A DNA stretch of 64,000 nucleotides from Arsenicibacter rosenii (GTDB taxonomy: Bacteria; Bacteroidota; Bacteroidia; Cytophagales; Spirosomataceae), in the NCBI RefSeq assembly GCF_001870735.1, contig NZ_MORL01000015.1:207-64206 (forward strand), in the 5' to 3' direction. The notes under the pieces are model-generated. The model saw only the letters and a list, made by a program, of their open reading frames with translations. It did no database searches and was not told the origin of the DNA. Both the position numbers and the translations under genes were made by a program. Shown one piece after another: positions 53,047-60,969 of the stretch. Within the stretch, counting starts at the first letter, position 1. The number at the start of each line of letters is the position of its first letter.

Positions 53047-53149
53047 GCGTACAAAAAACGGTTTATTAGCTTCTTATTAAAATACCTATGGTGCTGCCGG
53101 ATTACTCAAATGTTAATAACTTAGGGGCGTATTTTCAAGTACGCTGTTC

Positions 53150-54375
53150 ATGCACAAGTATTTACCACAGTTAGTATCAGTATCTCCTCAACGTTCAGGC
53201 TATGTGCTTTTAGTACTATTAGCCTTCGCCGGCTGTAAACAAAACAACGATACTCCCGACCCGGTTACTCCGCTTGGGGATGCCATTACCGGTATGCCTG
53301 CCGACGTCGCGGCCAAATGGGGCGACATGACACTGCGGCTGGCCAAAAATACGCCCGGCAGTACGCCGACCTTTGCCTCCCGCTCAAACAGCTATACGAG
53401 AATACGGCCGACAAAAATAAGCAAGCGATTGATTCATTAAGCATAGCCATCAAAGCAAGCCGTATCACCGATGCCGACGTAGCCGACCGGTCGGAGAAAT
53501 TCGGGCTGGCCGTCGCTCAGGCGATTTATGATTAGTCGAAAACGGACGGCGGCCATCAGGGATATAAGGATCCGTTTCCGCTCGACTATGTTCTGCCAAC
53601 CGCTCCCGGCAACTGGATTCCGCCGACCGACGGGCAGGTGGCTATTCGCCGGGCCCTGCATCCGTACCAGGGCAATAACCGCCGGTTTGTCGCGGCCAAC
53701 GGTAATCTGCCCATCCCGAAACCGGAGGCTTATACCAAAGATCCGGCCGCGAATTACGACAAACTATATAAAGCCGTTTACGACAAGAATATTTCGCTGA
53801 CACAGGAAGAAAAAGAAATCGCCGCCTGGTGGGGCGACGATCCGAGCCAGACGTTTACTCCGCCTGGCCACTCCTATAATCAGGCAACCATTACCGTCCG
53901 GACGACAAAAGCGACATTAGCCAGGGCCATTGAAACCTATGCCCGAACCGGCATGGCCGTCGCCGACGCCTTTATGAACTGCTGGAAGTGTAAATATACT
54001 TACCACAACGAGCGCCCATCGACGTTTGTCCGTGCCAATGTTAATGCCGCATGGACGCCGTTCTGGCCCGAGCCGCCGTTTCCCGCTTTCCCGTCAGGCC
54101 ATTCAACGCAGGGAGCCGCCGCAGCTACCGTACTTACTGACCTCTACGGGGCCAATGTTTCGTTTGTCGATAACTCCCACGTTGGCCGTGCCCGCGATGA
54201 ACTGCGGCATGTCGATTACAAAGCACGCTCGTTTACTTCGTTCTGGCAAACGGCCGAAGAGTCGGCCTGGTCGCGCTTTCCGGGCGGTATTCATACCCGG
54301 CAGGATAACGAAACCGGCCTTGCAGAAGGCAAAAAAATCGGAGAGAACGTAAATCAATTAGGGTGGAAAAAATAA
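53150..54375 (+). pseudogene. Broken vanadium-haloperoxidase/PAP2-type phosphatase lipoprotein
   Basis: Intact homologues would be lipoproteins with the vanadate-binding motif set KxxxxxxRP, PSGH and SRxxxxxHxxxD. All three are present in the third segment: KYTYHNERP, FPSGHS and SRFPGGIHTRQD. The gene starts at 53150 (lipobox FAGC near residue 28). The frame breaks at the A-run 53345-53349, where one A appears to be lost: adding one restores LAKKYARQYADL. It is interrupted again by TAG at 53533, where the sequence otherwise reads IYD-stop-SKTDGGHQGY; in relatives a tryptophan sits there, suggesting TGG to TAG. The catalytic C-terminus therefore cannot be made as one chain. Two lesions argue against a single sequencing slip. 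Confidence 0.85.
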
Positions 54376-54460
54376 AGAGCGAAAGAGTGACCCTTCCGGT
54401 CAGATTGCTGCGAAGCGATCCGCTCTTTCGCTCTTTATCTCTTTCACTCTTTACTAAAGC
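54374..54460. repeat. Type C hairpin (AAAGAGCGAAAGAG) after the pseudogene
   Basis: AAAGAGCGAAAGAG (54374-54387) pairs with CTCTTTCGCTCTTT (54423-54436), and the arm continues with CTCTTTCACTCTTT. It lies between the convergent pseudogene and the two-TM protein gene; the first bases overlap the pseudogene stop. Confidence 0.8.
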
Positions 54461-54809
54461 TCTTCGCCCACGGCCCTTCGCCACCGCAGCGGCTCTGCAT
54501 TTTCTGGCGGAAGGCGTCGCGCTCTTCGGGCGTCATTTTTTCGAAGCGTTCGGCCATTTTGTGTTTCCACTGGGCCTTGAAGGGGTGATTGTGTCGTGGT
54601 CCGCCCCAGCCCGGCCGGCCAAAACCGCCGAACAGAATGCGTGATAACACCAGTATGCCGAATGCTTGTCCGAAGGTGATGGTGCTAACGCCCAATACGG
54701 CCGGTAAAATTCCATTCCAGAGATTCATGACGATGAAGCCGAACAAAGCGGCGATCCCTATTCCAAAAGCGAGGAAACCTATTCCCCGACGAATCCAAAA
54801 ACGTTTCAT
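54444..54809 (-). CDS. Two-span membrane protein with charged C-terminal helix
   Basis: A 121-residue protein with two hydrophobic segments (about residues 10-32 and 40-60) and a glycine-rich FGGFGRPGWGGPRH linker. An amphipathic charged helix follows (KMAERFEKMTPEERDAFRQKM). It shares the second-span motif FGQAFGILVLSRILFGGFG with the neighbouring gene (FVQALGLVFLTRLFIGFGG), so the two are paralogues. Third gene after an ECF sigma factor. Function unknown; the last helix recalls stress-sensor or Spy-like tails, but only loosely. Confidence 0.6.
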   Translation of the reverse strand: MKRFWIRRGIGFLAFGIGIAALFGFIVMNLWNGILPAVLGVSTITFGQAFGILVLSRILFGGFGRPGWGGPRHNHPFKAQWKHKMAERFEKMTPEERDAFRQKMQSRCGGEGPWAKSFSKE

Positions 54810-54827
54810 GTTGATTTTTCTTTGTTG

Positions 54828-55142
54828 TTACAGTTCAGTTGTGGTTGATTTTTTCTGTATCCCTTCTTCAGGCTTACAGTAAGGTGCTTCTTTCGTTACA
54901 GCAGGGTGCTCCTTCCCGTGTTTCATCCACGGGCCAGCGTGGCCGCCTACATGGCCCGGCCCTCCGAACCCGATGAATAGCCGGGTCAGGAAAACCAGCC
55001 CCAATGCCTGGACAAAGCGTAGGCGAGGCCCCTTAAACAAGGAAGGTACCAGCCAGTTCCAGAGCGCCATAGTGACAAAAGTCATGCCCAGAAAGGCGAT
55101 AATGCCGAGAGCGACAAAGCCCATGATTGCAAAAGATGTCAT
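54828..55142 (-). CDS. Two-span membrane protein, paralogue of its neighbour
   Basis: A 104-residue protein with two spans (about residues 4-28 and 42-60), the motif FVQALGLVFLTRLFIGFGGPG, and a histidine- and lysine-rich hydrophilic tail. The tail could bind metal or act as a sensor. It directly follows an ECF sigma gene, so it may be the anti-sigma or sensor partner, though no classical anti-sigma motif is visible. Confidence 0.6.
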   Translation of the reverse strand: MTSFAIMGFVALGIIAFLGMTFVTMALWNWLVPSLFKGPRLRFVQALGLVFLTRLFIGFGGPGHVGGHAGPWMKHGKEHPAVTKEAPYCKPEEGIQKKSTTTEL

Positions 55143-55162
55143 TTTTTTTGTTGTTTAATGGT

Positions 55163-55753
55163 TTAGTCAAGCAGGTCTTCATAATATGTCTGCAAACGCT
55201 CACGCAGGGAACGAACCGCATAATGCTTACGCGACAGCAGTGTATTCTGTGATACACCCAGCGCCTCCGAAATCTGCCGGAACGATTGCCCTTCAATTTC
55301 ATGACGGACAAAAACTTCCCGCTGTTCGTCGGGCAACTCTTCCAGCGCATCAGCAATGGCGTCCATCAGCGACTCCCGCAGCAAGCCGCCATCGTCGCCG
55401 TTATCATCGGCAATGGCCAGCCACTCGCCCAATACCGGCGCTTCATCGTCGTCGTCGCCGGATGCCGGTGCATCCAGCGACTGCATTTTAGGTTTCCGGT
55501 ACCAATCGTTGATTTTGTTACGGGCCACGGCAAATAGCCAGGAGGCTACGCGTTCAACGGGTTTTGTCAGCTGATAGGCCAGGGTCAGTTCGTAAAAGAC
55601 ATCCTGCAGCAGGTCTTCTGCATCGTCGGGATCGGGGAGCCGTCGGCGGATGAAATCGAGCAACCGGGGACGCTCGCGCCGTACGGTCTCGCGAAGGTCT
55701 GGTTGTCCGCTTTCGTCTGCGGTGTTGCTTAGTTGATTTACCGACATATCCAT
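55163..55753 (-). CDS. ECF-type RNA polymerase sigma factor
   Basis: A 196-residue ECF sigma factor. Region 2 spans about residues 25-85 (LRETVRRERPRLLDFIRRRL; DAEDLLQDVFYELTLAY; ASWLFAVARNKINDWYRK). A long acidic linker (GDDDDEAPVLG) is followed by region 4 at about 140-190 (ELPDEQREVFVRHEIEGQSF; ISEALGVSQNTLLSRKHYAV). It heads a unit with the two paralogous two-span proteins. Confidence 0.9.
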   Translation of the reverse strand: MDMSVNQLSNTADESGQPDLRETVRRERPRLLDFIRRRLPDPDDAEDLLQDVFYELTLAYQLTKPVERVASWLFAVARNKINDWYRKPKMQSLDAPASGDDDDEAPVLGEWLAIADDNGDDGGLLRESLMDAIADALEELPDEQREVFVRHEIEGQSFRQISEALGVSQNTLLSRKHYAVRSLRERLQTYYEDLLD

Positions 55754-55882
55754 GTTGTGCTCAGCGTGTCAGGCAACCTGCCTGTTTATTAGTATAGTCG
55801 GCTCAGAACGGAGAATATTTTAGGAGAGGCCGAAGAACGGCAATATGGCGGGATAAACGGCCGGATAGCAGGATAAATGAAA

Positions 55883-55912
55883 AGTCGCCGGGTTCAGAAA
55901 ACACCGGCGACT
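55883..55912 (-). terminator. Terminator after the thioesterase gene
   Basis: AGTCGCCGG and CCGGCGACT form a nine-base stem with a 12-base loop. On the minus strand it is followed by TTTTC. It lies ten bases after the thioesterase stop. Confidence 0.6.
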
Positions 55913-55922
55913 CTGTCTGCAC

Positions 55923-56477
55923 CTATTCACCTGAAAAAGTAATCACACAGCGTTCGCTGGCCAGCCGGCTCAGGTTTTCGTCGACAGCCAGACTTGATTT
56001 TTCATTATCGAATGCGTCGCGGTAGCCTGCCTTCAGTTCGCGGCGCTTGATGGCCTCCAGAAACCGGCGCGCGTCGTCGCGGGATTCGAGTTGCAATGGC
56101 GGCACTTCCGTTGGCCGGTCATCATCGCCTTTGGCTACCATCGTGAAATACGAGGTATTCGTATGCTTGATAATGCCGGTCCGCACGTTTTCGGCAATAA
56201 CCCGGATCCCGACGACTAACGATGTCCGGCCCACATAATTGACCGAGGCCAGCAGCGACACCAGATCGCCGACTTCTACCGGCATCAGAAAGTTGACCTC
56301 ATCGACCGATACCGTTACGCAATACGTGCCGGCATGTTTGGCCGAGCACGCATAAGCAACTTTATCCATGAGTGAGAGCAGAATGCCCCCGTGAATTTTA
56401 CCGCCAAAATTGGCATATGCCGGAATCATCAACTCTGTAATGGTTGTCCGGGAAAACGCTACGGAACGAGGCTGCAT
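55923..56477 (-). CDS. Acyl-CoA thioesterase (hotdog fold)
   Basis: A 184-residue hotdog-fold thioesterase of the YciA/BFIT group. MIPAYANFGGKIHGGILLSLMDKVAY (near residues 17-42) carries the conserved N-FGGxxHGG signature with the catalytic aspartate nearby. A second conserved strand contains VTVSVDEVNFLMPVEVGDLV. The acidic C-terminal tail with FLEAIKRREL is typical of the longer bacterial members. ATG at 56477 was chosen over a codon nine residues upstream. Confidence 0.85.
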   Translation of the reverse strand: MQPRSVAFSRTTITELMIPAYANFGGKIHGGILLSLMDKVAYACSAKHAGTYCVTVSVDEVNFLMPVEVGDLVSLLASVNYVGRTSLVVGIRVIAENVRTGIIKHTNTSYFTMVAKGDDDRPTEVPPLQLESRDDARRFLEAIKRRELKAGYRDAFDNEKSSLAVDENLSRLASERCVITFSGE

Positions 56478-56511
56478 AGAATTGCATATGAATGGTTGCA
56501 GCAAGATAAGT

Positions 56512-56632
56512 TAAAGAGCGAAAGAGATAAAGAGTGAAAGAGCGAAAGGTGCAAGGTATGCTAACCGCAAGGTTCACTCTTTCACTCTTTATCTCTTTTG
56601 CCGCATGGCGGCCGCTCTTTCACTCTTTAAAA
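56512..56632. repeat. Type C hairpin between the thioesterase and outer-membrane genes
   Basis: Arms 56521-56542 and 56577-56598 are perfect 22-base reverse complements made of AAAGAG, GATAAAGAG and TGAAAGAG words. A second right-hand segment, GCCGCATGGCGGC then CTCTTTCACTCTTT (56600-56628), matches the element at 9201-9240 in reverse. It lies between co-directional minus-strand genes. Confidence 0.9.
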
Positions 56633-57235
56633 CGAAAAGCCCATCCGGAAGTAGATGCGGTTGTAATGACGGTATTCGACCTGCGAGAGCGTATAGGTCC
56701 CGTCAACAGGGGTTCGCTGGCTGGCACGCTGGTGCTTATAACCCGCGCTGATGACAAAACCGGTGTGGTTACCGGTATTGATCCGGAGCCCTGCCCCCGA
56801 CGAAACCAGCCAGCCTCCGCTGAGGTCTTTGCCATGCGGATTGATGCCCCGAAAGGCGTACCCCGACTCCAGATTGACGAACGGACTTACACGCTGGTTT
56901 TTCTTCGGCAGACGGCCCTCAAGACTGCCCGCAACCGGAAACAACTGCGTCTGGCTATACCAGTCTACGCCGGCCGAAACACCCGTCCGCAACCACGGAC
57001 GTACCGCATAATTGGTTGTTCCGTAAATGGACAGGCTGTAGCGGTTACCAGCCGGCCGCACAGGATAGTACGGGTAATACCAGCCCCCGTTGCTGACATT
57101 CACATCCGGGCGCACCTGCCCAGCCTGAACGCCAACCTGAACGGTTGTTTGCCAGCGTGACGCATCAGTGGTTTGGGCCATGGCGTATGATCCTGACGCC
57201 GTAGCGGCGATAAGTAAGCAAATAAGTCGGCGCAT
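56627..57235 (-). CDS. Outer-membrane beta-barrel protein of unknown function
   Basis: A 202-residue protein with a signal peptide (about residues 1-21) and alternating amphipathic strands ending in a phenylalanine (RIYFRMGFSF), typical of an outer-membrane barrel of about eight to ten strands. No family name can be given. Two bases downstream of the LVIVD gene end on the same strand, so the two are co-transcribed. Confidence 0.6.
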   Translation of the reverse strand: MRRLICLLIAATASGSYAMAQTTDASRWQTTVQVGVQAGQVRPDVNVSNGGWYYPYYPVRPAGNRYSLSIYGTTNYAVRPWLRTGVSAGVDWYSQTQLFPVAGSLEGRLPKKNQRVSPFVNLESGYAFRGINPHGKDLSGGWLVSSGAGLRINTGNHTGFVISAGYKHQRASQRTPVDGTYTLSQVEYRHYNRIYFRMGFSF

Positions 57236-57237
57236 GA

Positions 57238-58551
57238 TCAGTAGGCGGGTTGAACGGCAATTTTACTCAGTTGGCGCAGATTCGTCGGATTTGTGTAGTC
57301 GTACTGATACAGACCATCTTTACCGATCAGCATCAGCGTATTCCGCAGCGGGATAACATCGTAGGCATTCATATCGCCGAAGCTCTGCACTTGCGTCAGA
57401 TTTGTTGCATCGGTCATTTTCAGGACCTTCAATCCTTTCTGGCCTTCGCACACAAACAGGTTCGGGAAGTCGACGCCCAGCCCGTACGGTCCGTCCATCG
57501 GATACGACTTCGCCAGGGTTGGCATGGATGGGTTCGATATGTCGACTACATCCAGTACGTTCTGGGCACCGCCGCAAAAGCCCCCACCCCGTAAGGTCAC
57601 GTAGGCGTAATTGCCCTGCACCACCACCGGATCGCATGACCGGATATGACGATACAACGACAGCTGCTTTGGATCAGTTGGCGTTGAGGCATCATAAATA
57701 TGCATGCCATCCTGCGCACCGATAAACAGCTTGTCCTGATACGGGAAAATCGTTTCAATGCCCCCCCAGCCCAGATTGATCGTCTTGCCTTTTACCGGCT
57801 TTGACAGCGTTGAAATGTCAAATAACTGCATCACCGATGAGTTCACGACATACAGCTGGTTGTTCATAATAGCGAACCGTGCCATAGAACCGCCCTGGCC
57901 TGTTGTTGAGGGGCTGGTTGTGCCGGAATTACTCTTGCTGCCGACACTGAAATTAACAAAATCAGACTGCAAGTAGGCCCGGCCAAACCAATACAACGCG
58001 ATCGGATACGGTATAAACCCGTAATTGCCCTCACAGTCGGTATCAAAGGTTTCGGTCGTAATTTCTTGCTTGTAATCGTTTATGGTTCGGGTCTGGTTAT
58101 CATACGACCAGCTTGTCCGGCCTACCTGTCCGTACGAAAATCCGCTTTCGACGCGGCCTGCTTCTTTGATAGCTGCCGGATTGCTGATGTCCAGCGCTAC
58201 CACATCGATGTAGCTGTCGGCATATAAGGTGTTATCGGCGACGGCCAGATCGACATTGCCCGGAATCGGCAGGAAGGAAATAAATTTCGGGCTCGACGGA
58301 TTCGCATTATCAATCACGTGAATCCCCTTTTTCACCTCAACGATGAACAGGTAATTATCCTTGGCATAAATCTTACCGGGCTCGATCAGTTGCTGCGGTG
58401 CTGTTGACACAACCGGTTTGCGCAGCTCCTCAAGGGTTACCTTCACCGGTATCTGTTTGCGATAGGTCCGCACTTGCCGGCAATTGTCGGTACAACCGGT
58501 GGTCACAAGTGCTAACCAGCTCATCAGTAGGAGTAGTTGTTTAAATTTCAT
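57238..58551 (-). CDS. LVIVD-repeat lipoprotein
   Basis: A 437-residue lipoprotein (lipobox VTTGC near residue 20). The body is a predicted beta-propeller with LVIVD-type repeats: YLFIVEVKKGIHVIDNANPSSP, VALDISNPAAI, LFDISTLSKP, HIYDASTPTDP and VLDVVDISNPSMP. Such proteins are exported to the surface in Bacteroidota; function unknown, possibly binding or scaffolding. Co-transcribed with the barrel protein two bases downstream. Its start is 90 bases from the terminator of the serpin operon. Confidence 0.8.
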   Translation of the reverse strand: MKFKQLLLLMSWLALVTTGCTDNCRQVRTYRKQIPVKVTLEELRKPVVSTAPQQLIEPGKIYAKDNYLFIVEVKKGIHVIDNANPSSPKFISFLPIPGNVDLAVADNTLYADSYIDVVALDISNPAAIKEAGRVESGFSYGQVGRTSWSYDNQTRTINDYKQEITTETFDTDCEGNYGFIPYPIALYWFGRAYLQSDFVNFSVGSKSNSGTTSPSTTGQGGSMARFAIMNNQLYVVNSSVMQLFDISTLSKPVKGKTINLGWGGIETIFPYQDKLFIGAQDGMHIYDASTPTDPKQLSLYRHIRSCDPVVVQGNYAYVTLRGGGFCGGAQNVLDVVDISNPSMPTLAKSYPMDGPYGLGVDFPNLFVCEGQKGLKVLKMTDATNLTQVQSFGDMNAYDVIPLRNTLMLIGKDGLYQYDYTNPTNLRQLSKIAVQPAY

Positions 58552-58618
58552 ACAGTTAGGAAGAATTTATAGTATGTAACCAAGAGTCATTTTCTATTAC
58601 TCAGGTTGGAAGCCTGGC

Positions 58619-58656
58619 AAAAAAAATCGCCCGACGGCAAGGCCATCGGGCGATTT
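58619..58656 (-). terminator. Terminator of the serpin operon
   Basis: AAATCGCCCGA and TCGGGCGATTT form the base of a strong hairpin; on the minus strand it is followed by eight T residues. It lies about 85 bases after the META-like gene. Confidence 0.8.
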
Positions 58657-58738
58657 ATCTTACACAAAAAGTCAGCAATTATCACCTAAAAAAATTACTG
58701 TTTACTGTATGCGTGCATGACCTTATCGGCCACTGCAG

Positions 58739-59197
58739 CTATTTTATTTTTTCGTAGACCAATACGCCACTACTATGGTGGAGCCGCAGCCTGTTCTGTG
58801 TCGTTAATTCATAACGGGTTACGTTTTTCAGGTTCGTGAAATACGTCTGTTCCGCCTGCATGACTTCGGCCGGACCACCTACTTTGGTGGAGCCAATGCC
58901 ATCTACAATTACCTGATCCGACTCCGCGGGCTTTGGCTGAGTCAGTTTCGTGAAATAGGAATTTATGGGTGCCTTGCCTGTAGCTTCATATACGTTCGAA
59001 GCAGTCAATGCCGTTGCAGTGGCCGGCATTAAATTCAACTCAAGCGTAATGGTATAAGGCGTAGCCGGTTCTACCAGCTTCCAGGTACCGTCAAGTTTAG
59101 CCGTTGCCGCACTCAGTGCCACGACCGTTTCATCATTCCGCTCGCAGCTGAACGCCATGGCGATCAGCGATGCGAAAAAGAGCAGGATCGTTTTCAT
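58739..59197 (-). CDS. META-like lipoprotein
   Basis: A 152-residue lipoprotein (lipobox MAFSC near residue 18). The mature part resembles the META/HslJ domain: LDGTWKLVEPATPYTITLELNL near the start and RLRLHHSSGVLVYEK at the end. META domains occur in stress or envelope lipoproteins; role unknown. It overlaps the serpin gene stop by four bases (ATGA), so it is translated with it. Confidence 0.65.
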   Translation of the reverse strand: MKTILLFFASLIAMAFSCERNDETVVALSAATAKLDGTWKLVEPATPYTITLELNLMPATATALTASNVYEATGKAPINSYFTKLTQPKPAESDQVIVDGIGSTKVGGPAEVMQAEQTYFTNLKNVTRYELTTQNRLRLHHSSGVLVYEKIK

Positions 59198-60444
59198 GAG
59201 TTTGTATCCGGATTTACGATTTTACCCATAAACAAGACCGTACCGGTTGTTTTTTCGTGAATCACGAACGCAAAAGGCCGGTTGCAGATGTAAGACATAC
59301 CCGCTGAGGTTACGCCGACACCGATGCTGGTCACAGCCGCCGCTTCAGTTCCTGACTCGTCGACGGCAACATAGGTATCCTGCTTTACAAAATCGACATA
59401 AAGCTGTTTGCCCTTGCTAATGCCCGACAAATCAGCCGAGTTCGAGAAAGCCGTTGGCATACCCATACCCGACAGGATGCTGTTTAGCTTAATACTGTAT
59501 TTCATCCCGAAACGTGGCAGACCGATGTCGATTTTCCCTTCGGCCATCCCTTGTTGCAGAGCCGCCCACTCCGTACCGTTCAACGTGTTTATCATCGCAT
59601 CCAGCGAAGAATTCTCGTTAGGTAACAGCACAGTCATCACATAGTTTCCCTGACTGTAAGGCAACTCGAAAGCGGTATATGAAGGACGGAAAACCCGGCG
59701 CAGCGGTACATCCAGCCGCATCATTTTGACGCTTTTGGTTTGTCCCGACAATAACCTGAAGTCTGTATCGTACGTTTGTTTGGTATCGAATTTTGTCTTC
59801 CAGTCGCCTTTAAAATAGAGCGCATTGAGCAGGAACATCACATGCTCGGGCTTCACCTCCGAAATTACATTCGGGATTTTACCGTTGGTTTTATCGCTCG
59901 CCCACTGATTGATCCGGTCTTTAGCCGTCGGGCTGTTGAAGTCAAGCCCCGTTATGTCGGCCTGAAATGTTTTCCGCAACACATCCTGAAACGACGTCTC
60001 GACCGTAAACCCGTTCCGATACCACATCGAGTTGGCAATCGACAGTTTGACGTTCGGATCAACGCCCGGCAGGTTCGTCATCAGGTTGGCGTAGGTATCA
60101 TTCGCTTCTGACAATGTCTGCGCGTCCAGTTTCAGTGTTTTCTGAATTTCGGTCTGTGTCTGCCCGCCGGCACCGTTCATCAGCATACCCAGCGCAATAT
60201 GCAGGCTCAGCGGTGATACAAAGGCGTTTTCTGTTTTTGCTTCTTCAGCATATACTTTTTTGAAGAAGTCAAAGGCAAAATCATTGGTCTGGCCCGCAAA
60301 TTTCGTCGATACCCGAAGGGCACCGGCCGTACTTCCGCCCGGCGAAGGCGATGAATTGTTCTTCTGACAACCTACCGTCGCCAGCGTCAGCGCCGCGACG
60401 GTCACCGCCGTAACAGCCATGGCTGAGGCAAAAAGGCGTTTCAT
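59194..60444 (-). CDS. Lipoprotein serpin
   Basis: A 416-residue serpin with lipobox ATVGC near residue 26. Hallmarks: the NAFVSPLSLHIALGMLMNGA helix, the shutter region, and the reactive-centre hinge ESGTEAAAV (P17-P9, residues 363-371), which has the small residues needed for loop insertion. It is therefore predicted to be inhibitory. By counting, the scissile bond is at Thr379-Ser380, suggesting an elastase- or subtilisin-like target. FVIHEKTTGTVLFMGKIVNP closes the fold. Placed in an ECF sigma operon with META and cysteine-rich lipoproteins, it could protect the cell surface from proteases, but the target protease is unknown. Confidence 0.9.
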   Translation of the reverse strand: MKRLFASAMAVTAVTVAALTLATVGCQKNNSSPSPGGSTAGALRVSTKFAGQTNDFAFDFFKKVYAEEAKTENAFVSPLSLHIALGMLMNGAGGQTQTEIQKTLKLDAQTLSEANDTYANLMTNLPGVDPNVKLSIANSMWYRNGFTVETSFQDVLRKTFQADITGLDFNSPTAKDRINQWASDKTNGKIPNVISEVKPEHVMFLLNALYFKGDWKTKFDTKQTYDTDFRLLSGQTKSVKMMRLDVPLRRVFRPSYTAFELPYSQGNYVMTVLLPNENSSLDAMINTLNGTEWAALQQGMAEGKIDIGLPRFGMKYSIKLNSILSGMGMPTAFSNSADLSGISKGKQLYVDFVKQDTYVAVDESGTEAAAVTSIGVGVTSAGMSYICNRPFAFVIHEKTTGTVLFMGKIVNPDTNS

Positions 60445-60465
60445 GTTCTTTGTTGTTCGGTTATT

Positions 60466-60939
60466 TTATTGACAATCATTGAACGCAGTCCGGCGCTTCC
60501 GCAAGGTTTCTACCAGCGATTCGAAACCAGGAATGGTTTTACCCGCCTCAAAGGTTACGCGGTATTTATCCCCCGAGCGCTCAATTTCCAGAAACTCAGC
60601 ACCGCCATCGGCACAATCCGGGCAGCCGATGCGCTCCGGTTGTTTTTTCAGGGCGGCCAGGTCAGCCTGGGCGGCCAGCGTTTTCCACTCATCCGCCGTT
60701 ACCGTTCCTTTGCATGATTTCACCGGCAATTCCTCCCGGTTGTCTTTCATAATGAATGTAGCGTCGGTAGCTGTGAGGTCCAGCTGACGCTTGCAGTAGC
60801 CAATGCAGAACCCGTAAGAGGTGCCGCTGCGGATAATGACATCGGTTGATGCTCCTTTTACTTCGGCATCAACGCTTTCCTGTGTGCCGCATTGGGCCGC
60901 CATCAGCGCCACCATACCGGCTAAGATCAATGCTTTCAT
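60466..60939 (-). CDS. Small exported cysteine-rich protein
   Basis: A 157-residue exported protein. The signal region is MKALILAGMVALMAAQC, possibly a lipobox (AAQC). The mature part has paired cysteines (FCIGYC near residue 45, SCKG near 75, CPDC near 104, and a C-terminal DCQ) that could form disulfides. It resembles DUF6438-like small proteins only loosely. It lies 21 bases upstream of the serpin and 30 bases after the barrel fusion gene. Confidence 0.6.
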   Translation of the reverse strand: MKALILAGMVALMAAQCGTQESVDAEVKGASTDVIIRSGTSYGFCIGYCKRQLDLTATDATFIMKDNREELPVKSCKGTVTADEWKTLAAQADLAALKKQPERIGCPDCADGGAEFLEIERSGDKYRVTFEAGKTIPGFESLVETLRKRRTAFNDCQ

Positions 60940-60969
60940 CGTATGTGTTGTTTACTGTTAAACATAGCC

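Noticed and set aside
53317-53535. Separate 72-codon gene inside the haloperoxidase region
   Set aside because: It is the middle segment of the broken gene, in frame with the catalytic part and lacking its own signal peptide.
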